Part shown: piece after piece, positions 10,181-21,568 of the stretch
Layout: every line of letters begins with the position of its first letter
Numbering within the stretch: position 1 is the first letter of the stretch
Assembly (NCBI GenBank): GCA_928212115.1
Contig: CAKMRJ010005634.1
Span: 183,790,927-183,854,926, forward strand
DNA length: 64,000 nucleotides
Source of the DNA: Lactuca virosa
Lineage: Eukaryota; Streptophyta; Magnoliopsida; Asterales; Asteraceae
Direction of reading: 5' to 3'
Notes under the pieces: model-generated
Seen by the model: the letters and a program-made list of their open reading frames with translations, nothing else
Told to the model about the DNA's origin: nothing
Databases searched by the model: none
Made by a program: the position numbers and the translations under genes

Positions 10181-11016
10181 ATGTCTACTTGTGACAACTA
10201 TGGTCTTCCCGAATCTTATGGAAAAGGCTTTCCTCGTGAAGATGATGTCCCACGATTGGATCTTGGAGATGGAAATCATGCTTCACTTCCTCCACCTCCT
10301 CCAATAATTCTCCCTGTCCCACAATTTCGTCGACTTGAAAATTTCAAGGTCACTCAAGCCCTATTGGCAAACAAACACCAAGATGAAAGGTTTGTGTGTG
10401 CACATGTCTTGGAGATGAAGTCACACATTGACAGGCTGGGAAGGTTAGGAGTCGTTGTGTCGAGGAAGTTGGTTGTTGGCTTGGTTCTCCAGTCACTTCC
10501 CGAGTCATATAGTCAGTTTGTTAAAGATTACTATATGACAGACCACGACGTGACCCTTATTGATCTTACCTATTTGTTAATTGCTGCTGAATCAGAAATG
10601 ATTTGGCGCACTGGTCAAGCAAATTTGATTGGAAGATCTACCTCCCAAACTTCCATGGACATTGACAATGGAAACATCGGAAGTCCAGAAAATTCTTCAC
10701 TTCCCAATGGAAAGGGATCGGCCATGGTCAAGCCATTTGACCTAATGGTAAGGAGAAGGACTAAGTCTGAGATTGTATTGTGTTCCATTACAAAAGAATC
10801 TATTTGCTTCTACTGCCAAGAGAATTTGCATTGGTTACGAAGCTGCCGTATCTACCTGAAGGATCATAAGGATGGTAAAGTCAGAGTGTATGACTCTGCT
10901 TCAGGTAAGTCCACTATCTAACTCTATTAAGTACCTATTTGGAGATTCTTAATACATGATGTAATGTAATTACATTTTGATGTTTTGTAGGATCGAAGAA
11001 AAGAAAGGAAGCTTAA
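10181..11016 (+). CDS. gag: Copia-type Gag protein, two exons (10181-10904, 10991-11016)
   Basis: Gag forms the particle that packages element RNA. The 246-codon frame from ATG 10181 carries a copia Gag (UBN2-type) core, with HVLEMKSHIDRLGRLGVV and GLVLQSLPESYSQFVKDYYM, then a CCHC zinc knuckle CFYCQENLHWLRSC (all four ligands present). Read straight through, it stops at 10919. A GT-AG intron (10905-10990) would instead join SASG to SKKRKEA and a stop at 11014, giving 249 residues with a short basic tail resembling a nuclear localisation signal. The start was chosen because ATG follows a CCCTTGTAG acceptor-like site and no upstream in-frame extension is convincing. This is the only intact frame in the element. 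Confidence 0.8.
10905..10990 (+). other. Predicted 86-bp intron in copia gag
   Basis: Donor TCAG|GTAAGT is a near-perfect consensus; acceptor TGTTTTGTAG|GA follows an AT-rich stretch. Splicing changes the ending from GKSTI-stop to GSKKRKEA-stop. Confidence 0.6.
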
Positions 11017-11939
11017 AGGATCAATAAGCTGAATCTGATCGCGAATAGATGGATTTCGATCGCATGGCTCGATGATCAGATTTTTGAGTTGCTGCTTAAG
11101 AGTTATGATAGATTGCTTAGAAATATTTTGGAACATAGTTTTCATTTATAATTGCATTGTAAGGAAAAGTTTTTTCCGCGTGTTATAAATAAAAGAAATT
11201 TTTTTTGATATTATCTTATTTTAAGTTTCCTTGCAATGACATTTGTGAAAATATTTGTTTATATGTTTCCATTGATAGCAATATTGGAAATGGATTTGAT
11301 TCTTTCGTTTGTGGTAGTGTCAAGATTTACCAAATAAGGAAAGATTCTCATCACCCAAGTTTCAGTTGGATAGAAACTTGGAATCATGCAACTTGTATTG
11401 TGTGATGAATGAGAACCTTCATCTTTGGGAGATTAAGACTAATTCCTTGCTCACGTGTATATGTGAGTCAAGTGAAGGACTAGGGTATCGGGTACACTTG
11501 GTTGTGCGCTGGTCAGGTCCACCACAAAGAATGATAAGACTATTTGTCATGATTTACTAAAAGTTTAGTAAATATGGTTATACTTGCAAGATTAAGTGTA
11601 ATTCTGGATCATTGAAAAAGTTTCAATGTATAGAAAAACGAATAAGAAGAATCAATTAGGCAGAAAGATAAAAGTTTCTCCAAACTGAAAAGTAGGGAGA
11701 GTACTTTAGCATCATGTTTTATAATCATCTTAATGATTATGAAAACCATATCACAATTGATCCTCTAAGGACATCTTATTGCATTTGTATGGCTAAGAAG
11801 AGGAATCGTGAATTGTTGAAATGGTTAAATCAAAAGGTGAGTCATACTTCGTTCCAATATCAAGTCTTCGAGTCATACTCCAAGATTGTACATTGAGTGG
11901 CATGATCTTAAGAAGGTTTATAACACTCATCAAATGTAG

Positions 11940-13700
11940 AGTAAAATGTTACTTACTCTTGTACATTTGAAATTGGTAAGTTGTGATGTTTGGATAAAAC
12001 AAAGACCAACTAAGACCAATTGTCAGAAGTGTTTGTCTTGATAAGAAACGACACTAACTCTTGAATATTTGTTTGTCAAGTAAGGTTTCTTGAAAAAGAG
12101 AATCTTATATGTCAAGAGGTCAGTGGGAGTCTTAAAGATCTTGAAAAGTTTCAAGAACTAATCAAGAGTAAACCTATTGTTAATCACTAGCGCACGAATT
12201 GAGGTTTGTAACCTATCGTGTTGACATATTCTTGTTTCTGTGCCCATTCTAGTTGAAGTTGACAATGCATGTGATTCTATGAGTTCTCAATTGTTTGCAT
12301 AACAACCTGGAAGCAATGGTAGGCCCTTGTGCTGCCAGGTGGAAAGAAGTTAAGATTGAACAAGTTCAGTCCATATGAGTTTGGATTTGTCACTAACCTT
12401 GTCTTGTGATTATGGTTATGACAAATTCACATGGATAGGAACACATACACCATAAAATCTGAGTGTCATAATGTTTCTCTCCAATTCATGAAAATGATTG
12501 TGAGGAAACGCTTTCACTAAGTAGATTTTAAGGAGATTGCAATTGTGATATTTGCATTCTCAAATTCGATTATGATTACGACATCCCTCTTCATAGTTCG
12601 AATTATGAGAAATGGCAAAAGGTATAAGCATTTGAGACTTATTACTGTAAGTTCTTAAATTGGTTAGACACACATGTGAGATATCTAAGGAAAGGTGTAT
12701 GAGTTTGAGAAGCCTAGATAAAGTCTTATTGAAGCATCTTGTATCAGAAATTTGAACTTTGGTAAGAAAGTCAACAAGTATTGATTTCTAGAAGTCCAGC
12801 TGATTTCTGGGTACATGTCAAAGCTAGTGGGAGCATAAGTGTTATGCTAGTAAGATAATAATTATTATGCTAGTGGGAGCATAATTATTATGGTAAGTCT
12901 TGCGAGTTAGCAATGTTAATTATAGAAAATAAAAGTTTCAATTTGCAAAGTTGCAGGGTTTGAAAAGTTGTTTTGCTATAATTAAGGGAGAGGAATTCAT
13001 ACTTCATTTCAAATCTAAAAAGCTTAGATTGAGATTTTAATAGAATTTAGTCAAGAACATATATGAATGTTATATGTGGAAATATTATAGCGAGAGATTG
13101 GTAAAGTATCATGTCTTTATGTAAAACAATATGTATCGTATCCCATATGCTTCGGGTATAGGATCGGTTACATACACTATAATATTAATCTGCTCTAATT
13201 TTCCATATGCCTAGGGAATTAAGAGGGAAAAGGGACTAGAACGAGATGTGACTAAAATGGTTAAGAAATTATCGAGGACAATCTGAGGTTTACCAAATAT
13301 TGGTTACTCATTGACAGTTGGAAGTATAGTGTAAAATTTTGGAAGGACCATATTGACATACTCTGAGAAGAGGTAACTCTTGTTTAGATATGATAGTCAA
13401 AATGGGAATATGTAAATGTTACCATAAGAGGAAGTCAATAATAAAATATATGTAAGATTAGAAAACTTAATGCAAGAAGGATGTTCAAAGGCATGTACTT
13501 TGAATATGAGACTTCGTTTCTATGGAATTGCTCTCCATTGCAATACTTTGTAATGTGTGTTGCCAAGTCTCTATGACTTTTGTGCATAGTCATTACAAGA
13601 GTATCATTGCATATAAGATAAGGATTTGGAATTATGAAATGAGAATCATTGGAAATATTTTCAATTGATCTGCTTCACAAAGAAAGGACCATAGGCAAAC
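11940..13700 (+). pseudogene. Non-coding relic of copia pol
   Basis: No open frame over 60 codons, but several stretches resemble the autonomous copia pol DNA at 60922-63423 (minus). Examples: 12818-12838 (GTCAAAGCTAGTGGGAGCAT) against about 61936-61956; 13142-13167 (ATGCTTCGGGTATAGGATCG) against about 61583-61606; 12068-12150 against the IN-RT linker. The matches occur in pol order. This is an ancestral pol that lost all coding ability while the element kept its gag. The region 11017-11940 has no recognised coding content. Confidence 0.65.
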
Positions 13701-14049
13701 ATAGTTTGCATGCTTGGAGCATGGTATAACTATTGTTTTAATTCAAGTATTAAGTTGATTAATCGAAACATTATACAATGAATAATGTGTAATCAATATG
13801 GTGATTAAATAAAAGGTGTTTTATTTATAATCAAAGTTTTGAGAACATATTGGATTCGATTATTATTGTGTTTCACTTTGCATGTTTTGACTTCCCGAAT
13901 AATAAGATTATTCAAACTATCCACAGTTGATCATACTTTGGAAGTAGGTATTGAGGCAAGACTGTCATGAATATGACTGTAGACTGTCTAGGTGTTTTAG
14001 ACATAGCACAAGTTTGCTGCAGTGTTCATGAGTACTCATGTAATAAGAT

Positions 14050-14626
14050 TTGAGTATTAGATTAACCCCACGCTCATCTGAATCACTTCATGGATTTTAT
14101 CACGAGTGATTGTGAGACGATAATATCTTATATTCTTGAAACGGAGACATATAGTTGCAGTTTACAAGTCGGTTGCCCATTGATCATATGTAAACGCACC
14201 AGTAACTTGGTGTTATAAAACATATTATTGTGTGTGATTTGATGAGTGAATAGAGCAAGCATATGATTTGAAGTTTATCCATTCGTTTTACCCTTAGAGG
14301 GATAAAATCGATATATGTGGGCCCCTCGATGATTTAGTGATGACAACCCTTAGCGCTTGGCCAAGCCTGAACTGATTTGATTTGTTCAATTAGTCGGTCG
14401 TCTTAAATCAAAAATTGGGAAACAACAGATGGACCGAGAGAATGATTATAATCCATGTCTCGGTCCATACGATATCTAGAATGGAGGAATATATGATCCC
14501 TTATCTAATGGACGCGTTATTGACTAGGTCGGAGTTTGACAGCGGCTTTTAAGAGCTACGATTGTTAGTCGTGATTTTAGAGTCGTACTTGCAATAATAG
14601 TTATTAGACTTATCCAAGTGGGAGAC
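14050..14626 (+). other. 3' UTR and polypurine tract shared with the autonomous copia family
   Basis: Segments such as 14104-14127 (GAGTGATTGTGAGACGATAA) and 14318-14336 (GGGCCCCTCGATGATTT) have close counterparts in the minus-strand copia at 60571-60600 and around 60360-60390. The tract AAGTGGGAGAC at 14616-14626 abuts the 3' LTR and equals the PPT at 60088-60098 on the minus strand. Confidence 0.75.
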
Positions 14627-15394
14627 TGATGGATTAGGTGTCTAAGCCCATAACTATAATTGGTATGTACTTGACCCGAGAGTAGCATGCTCCATTTCGG
14701 GTTGCATATCACCAGGACAATTTGATAGGATGGATATTTGAGTAAGTGGTTATTTATGATTTACTAATATATTATAAGTATAATATATTAATTGAGAAAT
14801 CATAATATTTAATTAGTACTGATCAAGAATTAATTTGGAATTAATTTAGTGATCAAAAGTGACTAATTAAATTAACAAGGACTAATTATGTAAATTAGTG
14901 ATACATATGGTTTGGGCTTTTGATCCATGATGGACTAAGTTTATGTAAGAATCCATAAAGAGTTAGTCCACATGAGTTATGGATCATAAGCGTATGTGTA
15001 TGGATTAGGGTTTACACATGACCATTGGAATCCTACACTATATATATGTTACCCCTTATCCAAAATATGACGACCTAAGTCTTCTAGGAAGAACTATAAC
15101 CGATTTTGTGTGCTACATATTCTCTCTCAAAGTCCTCCTTTGTTCATGGTGTGTTGTGAACCGTTTGAGGTATCACACTTGGGGTGCTAAGTTCTTAAAG
15201 GACAAAATTCAACAAGCTACAATAAGAGGTAATCTTCTAACTTAGTTTTATGATTCATATGCCAAATTGTACGCTAGTTGTAGGCTTCATGCTTTGGATA
15301 TTTTATTGCATGTATAACTAGAGAAAACTTAGATCCAAAGCATTAAGGTTGTATGTGCACCATAGGATTGTTGTAGTATACATAAAACCCAAAA
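14627..15394 (+). repeat. 3' LTR of the gag-only copia
   Basis: Starts TGATGGATTAG (5' LTR TGTTGGATTAG) and ends CCCAAAA where the 5' LTR ends CCCAACA, so the terminal CA is mutated. The flanking GTTAG is the second target duplication. Confidence 0.9.
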
Positions 15395-15770
15395 GTTAGA
15401 TCCCCGATACATTGGGCAATTCATGGTTATTGCCATGGTTGGCAAGGTGGCATATATACTGGATCTCCCAGAGGAGCTTAGTCAGATCCACAACACTTTT
15501 CACGTCTCGCAATTATGGAAGTGCATACTGGATGAGGAGGCAGTGGTGTCATTAGATGATATTCAGGTCGATGAGCGTCTGAATTACGTGGAGAGGTCAG
15601 TGGCCATTCTGGAGAGGAAAGTGAAGGTTCTAGGGAACAAGGAGGTACCTTTGGTGAAGTTGCAAAGGGAGCATCAGATAGGAGGTGAGTGGACTTGGGA
15701 GCCGGAGGCAGATATGGGGGAGCATTACCCGGAGTTGTTCACCGCAGCAGACTTCGAGGACGGAGTTTAG
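15395..15770 (+). pseudogene. Gypsy integrase C-terminus, resumed after the nested element
   Basis: This continues the integrase broken at 7749. It begins with an IGQF string (equivalent of IGPF in the GPY/F module), then VGKVAYILDLPEELSQIHNTF, SQLWKC and LDDIQVDERLNYVE, and ends with GEWTWEPEADMGEHYPELF before a TAG at 15768. The tail resembles the chromodomain-like ends of plant gypsy integrases, thought to steer insertion; whether this one is a true chromodomain I cannot tell. This segment is open and well preserved compared with the rest of pol. Confidence 0.88.
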
Positions 15771-15773
15771 TTC

Positions 15774-15786
15774 AAGTGGGGGAGAA
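15774..15786 (+). promoter_or_regulatory. Polypurine tract of the gypsy element
   Basis: AAGTGGGGGAGAA lies one base before the 3' LTR start and would prime plus-strand DNA synthesis. Confidence 0.88.
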
Positions 15787-15787
15787 T

Positions 15788-17794
15788 TGTAACACCCCGA
15801 CTCCCAGGTGTAAATTTTAAATGTTTTATACTCTATATTAGAGACCTACTCGATAAGTTAGTTTCCACAACTCGTCGTGTAGAGACGAATATGGCCGCGT
15901 GGTTTATGGGACATACTCGACGAGTTGGTGGACCCCAACTCGACTAGTAGAGACTGTGCATGAAAACCCTACTTTTTAGGGTTTGCATCCTATTTAAAGG
16001 ACCTTAAGGCCTTCCTTCCAGCCTCCTTACCACCCTCTCACGTCCAGAAGAAAACCCTAATCGATCTAACCCTATTTTTAAGTGTGTGTGTGTGTGTGTG
16101 AGGCTAAAAGTGTGTGTTGGTGTATTTTCTTGAAGACGCTTGAAGATTTAGAGGCTTGGAACGAGAAGAAGCTTGTAGAACCAGTATCTACATTGTTTTG
16201 GAATCCATTTGAAGGTAAAAAGTCCTTACCTTGACTTTCCATTCCTTATATCTCTTCTTATGTTGGGCATTTTGGTGTAAAATGGGGGTCATACTCGAGT
16301 TTGAGCTTGTCATGAGAACATGGTTTTCAGATCTGGACTCCTCTAGGCCCTTATAGACCTAAAGCCTCAAGATTTATGAAGCTTTGGCCCTTTTCCATGT
16401 CCAAAACCTCTTCCTAAGGACATTTATGAGTGTTTTAGCTTCATGGAGCCTTGCATGCACGTAAAGTTAGCAACTTTACGTGGTAACTACACCCTAGGAT
16501 GCTAGATCTACAGTTTGGAGCTTTGATTTTGCTTAAAAGCGTCTGAATGAGAAAAGGACTGAAGGGACTCGACGAGTTGCATAGACAACTCGACGAGTTG
16601 GATGAGGTTTTCCCGCTTACTGGATGAACTCGGCGAGTTTGTGAGTTAACTCGACGAGTTGGTTAGGGTTTTCCCGACATTTTGGACATTGCATGGACTC
16701 GACGAGTTGTCTGGAAACTCGGCGAGTCAACTAGGGTTTTCATAATTGTTTGAGTTCTGAAGGAACTCGACGCGTCAGTAAGCTACACTCGACGAGTTGG
16801 GTCAACATGGACTGTTGACCTTAACCGTTAACTTTGACTTTGACCAAGGGTTGACCAATTGACTTCTGAGGGTATTTTGGTAATTTGGGAATTTATGGAA
16901 GTGGATCATTGGTGGTTATCGGTTTTGGTGTTTGGAGCCGTGTTTCAGGGGTTTGATATTTCAGTTCCGAATGACATTGTGAGGTGATTTTTCCTCACTA
17001 TACTCAAGGGTCGAAGGCACCAAGGTCGGCCCTTTGGATTGTTATCCTACTTTATTGCTAGTGTGATATGTTAGATTGGTATCCTTTTAGATAGGATGTT
17101 CTATGCGGTTATGATCTTTTAGATCGGTATCCTGGTAGATAGGATGTTCTATGTGGTTATGATCAGTTAGATCGATATCCTGGTAGATAGGATGCTGCTA
17201 TGCTTAATGATCTGTAGATCGGTTTGTCTGTTTGTAGACTGTTATGTGATTATCTGATATATGTGCACATGATTGATTGATGGTTAACACTTCTCTGCTT
17301 TGTGCAAGAGCCAAAAGACCACGGCATTCCAACCTGATGGTTGTGGACCAAGAGTATTCCATCCCGAGGATGATTGGACTCATAATATGTGGGCATTCCA
17401 ACCCGATGGTTGTGGTTCGAGGGTATACCATCCCAAGGATGATTGGACCCTTAGTATGTTAGCATTCCAACCCGATGGTTGAGGGTGTGGGGCATTCCAA
17501 CCCGATGGTTGATTGGGCTCATAGTATGTTGTTCATATATGTGTGTTATTTGTTGTGCGGGTATCTTGTAGGAAACTCACTAAGCTTCGGGCTTACAGTT
17601 TTGGATTTTTTTTTCTAGGTACTTTAGATGATCGTGGGAAGGCGAAGGCGTGATCGTGCACCTCCTCACATTCTTATGATCTTGATTTCTGGGATACTCT
17701 GATATGAAACTATTTTTAAAACATTTTGTAATAATTAAAGGTTTTTGAATGATTGAAAAAGTTTTAAATTTGCTTGAATTTTATGGATGTTACA
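15788..17794 (+). repeat. 3' LTR of the gypsy element
   Basis: About 2.0 kb, TGTAACACCCCGA to GGATGTTACA, collinear with 1664-3600. It has ~55 extra bases near 15855-15900, a longer GT run at 16082-16100 and an extra unit in the 69-bp array. Followed by TSD ACCAC (17795-17799). Confidence 0.92.
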
Positions 17795-17799
17795 ACCAC

Positions 17800-19480
17800 C
17801 CAGTGGTTTGAATACCTTATATATATCACAAGAGGATCGGAAGCATCTGGACCATCAAGCACTTGGAGTTCTAAAATTATTAATGGTGAAGGATGTGCAT
17901 ACATCCTTTCTAGTATGGAGACAACCCACAATTTTATATGACCATTGTCTAAATGCATGAAACATCCTCTACTGCAAATAATGTGCACTTGATTCGTAGG
18001 CTATGGAACATGAATGTGAAAGGGTAGCTCTGTGACGATTCATGCGAATAGGAATAATTTATTAATTACCTCAATACTAGCCTCAATTGACATTGGGTGA
18101 GAAGATGTAGTCCTGTAATTGCTACTATTATCATTTACTTGATAGTTTGCCCAGTACTGGTGCAATAGTTAGCCGCTCCAATAAGGTAGGATAGCTAAAT
18201 TTTTGAAAGCATTAAAGACTAGATCCTCGATAAGGACATGAATAGATAAAGTGCCATGGGAAATATCTAAGTCGGGGAGGAAACGATAATTGAAGAATGT
18301 GAAATACATCTCACATTGAAACTCCAAAGCTAACAAGAGCTTCTGATGTAAGTGCCAAAAACATCTACGAATAAGAGTAGGAAAGAGGTGAATGTTGAAA
18401 ACGATTCTCATGATGATGCTCTTATTTACGGTAGTAATGACTCAATAGAATTTTAATTTATAGGACATAGGGTATCTCTTCCTTCTAGTCATTCCATAAG
18501 TTCCATAAAGAATCCAAAGAACTACAACGAGATAGTTTGAGTAGTACACAATATGAGATGAGGTATCATTCTCATTGGGGATGTAGTCCCCAAAGCAACC
18601 TTTGGTACAAATTTATAACTTGTAGAAAGTCAAGTTCTTTCCAGTCCTAAAGAGAATTTCGATAAAGGTATACCAACTCGATGGTGAGGTTCACCAAGCT
18701 ATTTATGGTGGTTAGCCATGTAAAGCAACATAAAGACACTTAGTGGTTTCTAGAGATCATAAACAAGATATGCTCTATATGGAGGAAGATTCTAGTTCTA
18801 AACTATGTGCTGATGACGAAGTTGATCATAATGGCTAGAGTAAGAATACTTTACTATGTAATGAGAATGAATCATATTTGGTTGATAAGGATGCAAGAAT
18901 ATCAATAGAAGTAAACACTCCAAGTTTGACAAGAGCGATGCTAGAAATTCCGTAAGGAAATTAATTAAGTTGTTGTTAAAAGCGAAAAGTGAGTATTTTG
19001 AAAATGAACCAAGGTTTGATACTATGTTTTTCATATCAGAAAGAAAACTGAACTGAGGGAAAGTGATAACAGGCTTGGGTCAAGAAGTTAAGTGTACACT
19101 GTCCAAAAATCCGTGTTCATCGTTCAAAATTTTAACTTGACTTATAAAAATAGTTAGAAAAAGAGATAACATACATTTCACATGTCAATCAAAAGATGGT
19201 TAAGAGCATAATGGTAGTAATTTGATTATATAAAAAATATCAAAGTTTTAAAATATTTCTAGTTTTGGAAAGTTTCGTGATTTATAATACGAAAAGTGGC
19301 ATAAAACACTGAAATAAGAGATGTTTTGAAATAAACGTCCTGGCAATGTAATATAAACATATTAGGACCGAAAGGTTCTGAAATGATATACTCAAACTTG
19401 AGAAATCATATTTGGGCAAAGTGAAATACTTAAATGAGACCATTATCAAAAATGTCAAAGATGAGTATTATGCCCTTACT
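17800..19480 (-). other. Unassigned decayed repeat sequence
   Basis: No frame here is convincing on either strand. By position it should continue the minus-strand gypsy interrupted at 1658, but I could not recognise integrase zinc-finger strings. It may hold further old insertions. Confidence 0.3.
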
Positions 19481-19499
19481 GGGCATGCATGAATACTAA

Positions 19500-19870
19500 A
19501 ATAGATATCCAAGAATGAAGCCAGAGATACAGTTTCAGATATTGAATCCGCAATAGTAGTCCCCAAAGTCTCATTCATATCAATAGGAGGAGTCAAGTGA
19601 TTCACTCAAGTTGGCAAGCTTCCAATGAGGTATACTGCCTTTGCAAGCTACACATTGCTTGTGCCTCATGTTGAGCATCTTCGATCTATGATATGTTGAA
19701 GGCCTTTGTGGTCAGTAAAGATAGTGCATTTACTTTCATATAACTATTGTCTATAGATTTTAAGGGAGAATACTAACGTTCCTAACTCTAGGTCATGTGT
19801 GGTATAGTTCTACTCATGCACCATCGATTGCCTCAAAGCGTATGCAATAATCTTATCCGTATACATCAAT
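19500..19870 (-). pseudogene. Ty3/gypsy RNase H relic
   Basis: The minus strand reads IIAYALRQSMVHE, NYTTHDLELGTLVFSLK and CTIFTDHKGLQHI, broken by stops. These are the gypsy RNase H strings IAYASRQL, TTHDLELGAVVFALK and TDHKSLQ. It probably belongs to the same old minus-strand element as 610-1658, split apart by the 1664-17794 insertion. Confidence 0.75.
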
Positions 19871-20113
19871 GCGTAATCCAAGGATTGGTGAGATGTGTCA
19901 CAATATTTTACGGCATTGTTCATGCCCTTTAGTACAATCAGCGACGACGTGTTGCACAACTTGTGTTGTACCAATTTAAATACATCTTCTTATTGTTTTT
20001 ACCAAAAGAACTTCCTAACTTTTTGGGTAACTGAATTTAGTGGTTGGGCTATCTTAGTGATGTACGAGGCATTTTATTGTTGGTCGAATCGATTGTTGAT
20101 TCGGGAAAGAATA

Positions 20114-20340
20114 ATTAAACTACAAGTCTAATCTTACCATTTTGTGACCATAAGCGTGATTACAGTGATGATATCATGTCCTATTATATGTTTTTTGAGT
20201 ATCATGATAGGCCATCTGCTTCTTTACCTGATGATATCATGTCCTATTATTTGGATGATGAATCATTGATAAGATTAGAAGAATGATTAAACTACAAGTC
20301 TAATCTTACCATTTTGTGACCATAAGCGTGATTACAGTGA
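20114..20340 (+). repeat. Interleaved direct duplications
   Basis: A 55-bp block at 20114-20168 recurs exactly at 20286-20340, and GATGATATCATGTCCTATTA at 20167 recurs at 20230, giving the order A-B-B-A. A short frame (20176-20286) crosses both B copies and repeats DDIMSYY, but I would not call it a gene. The rest of 19870-20640 shows nothing I recognise. Confidence 0.75.
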
Positions 20341-20640
20341 AGTGCATTACAGAACCCCTATAATTAGGAATAGAGTGACCCATGATACATCAGATAAGCA
20401 TAAGAACTTTATATTAGTTTTTTGTTCTCTAACAAGAACTTTCAGGAGGTCATTCAATTCTTTGTTGTTTGAAGGACACAACATTAAGCAAAGTTACAAT
20501 CATCTCATCTCTTAGGCGTTTAGTCAAACACTTATTAGGAAATAAGAAACAGTTCAATTATCTAATATATTAGGCATTTCATCTAAGGCAATTATCAATT
20601 AAACAACATTAAACAATTAATATATAGTTCATACTTGAAG

Positions 20641-21563
20641 CAAAATCGTTTTGAACTCAATAGTGATTTTCTAGAATCGAGCAATCACTAAAGGAAGGAA
20701 GGAGAAGAAAATCGAGAAACAATTAGGGAAATGTGGTGGAGCATTAGGTCAAGAACATCAGGAACATTTACGAATGAAACCCAAATTGATTTCACAATCC
20801 AAAATATATACCCTTAACTTTGCATCCTCGATATACATATGATTCAATGAAATTGTGGTTACGCATAAACCAACTGATGTTTAATTAGTGAATCTGTAAA
20901 CATAATAAAAAAAGTAAGAGCAGATGGAAAAGAAGCCCAATTATGTTGTTGGAAAAAAATAGATTGATATAATGGACATCGATCATCGCCTGATTACCTT
21001 TGTAGAGATTTATATTAAGGACATCGTCAAGATAGAGACCATGAAAATACTTCATGTATTAATAAATTTACCATAAACATGTGAACTTTAAAGAACAATG
21101 TTAAATTCCTAAACTGAAAAATCTGAACATAAATCGAGTTTGCATGATCAGAGAAAGAGAAACAAATTCGAATAGATTTCAACGGGGTTCTTCCGATGGC
21201 TCTCTCTCCAATGATCACCAAAGCGGGTAAAGAAACGTCTACTAGGATTCACAAGGAGCAAATGAGGCAGGTGGAGAGAGAAGGATGGCGACAGAGGGTA
21301 AAGTAGACGACGATGGAGTAAAATCAGGTCTCCGTTGGGAAGAAGTAGATGGCGATGGAGTCGAGGTAGGGTTTGTGGAGGCTTCGCAGTCGACAAGAAA
21401 TCATTTAATCGGAGAGTAATCGAAAGGAATTAGGGTAATAACCCCCAAATTGGAAGAAGATGAATTTGGGAGGGGTAGGGGAAGAGGTGAGCGGAGGTCG
21501 TCGGTGGGAAGAGGTGAGCAGAGATGAGTGGAAGTGATGCAGATGCAGCGAACCTTGTAGAGG
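20641..21563 (-). mobile_element. Internal/leader part of a CACTA (EnSpm) transposon
   Basis: On the minus strand 21130-21563 is rich in CT and TCC, like the untranslated leader of plant CACTA elements, and continues the terminal region at 23633-23924 once the solo LTR (21569-23627) is removed. The left limit is uncertain and no transposase frame was recognised. Confidence 0.45.
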
Positions 21564-21568
21564 GCATC
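21564..21568. repeat. Target-site duplication GCATC (left copy)
   Basis: GCATC directly before the solo LTR is repeated at 23628-23632 directly after it. Confidence 0.93.

Larger units (their letters stand above)
7750..15394 (+). mobile_element. Gag-only Ty1/copia retrotransposon (TR-GAG type) nested in the gypsy integrase
   Basis: LTRs at 7750-8516 and 14627-15394 flank a 6.1 kb interior with a tRNA-Met-like primer site, an open copia-type gag (10181-11016 with one intron) and a polypurine tract. Target duplications are GTTGG (7745-7749) and GTTAG (15395-15399), one base apart. No RT or integrase frame exists, yet stretches of 11940-13700 match the pol DNA of the copia at 59314-64000. LTR start, PPT and 3' UTR also match that family. 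The best reading is a non-autonomous derivative that kept gag and its cis sequences and relies on the full-length family for enzymes. Confidence 0.9.
1664..17794 (+). mobile_element. Ty3/gypsy LTR retrotransposon, TSD-flanked, with a nested copia element
   Basis: The element has a 5' LTR (1664-3600), tRNA-Met primer site (3604-3616), gag-AP-RT-RNase H-IN remains (4369-7749 and 15395-15770), polypurine tract (15774-15786) and 3' LTR (15788-17794), with TSD ACCAC on both sides. The copia element 7750-15394 splits the integrase. Removing it leaves about 8.5 kb. Domain order AP-RT-RH-IN is diagnostic of Ty3/gypsy; the C-terminal tail with WTWEPEADM suggests a chromovirus-like lineage, which is an inference. 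The gag body is deleted and pol carries stops and frameshifts, so it is not autonomous. The two LTRs differ by a ~55-bp indel near the start and many substitutions, so the insertion is not recent. Confidence 0.93.

Noticed and set aside
20167..20286. Possible short peptide gene with repeated DDIMSYY
   Set aside because: Only about 36 codons, created by an exact local duplication, no context for a gene.
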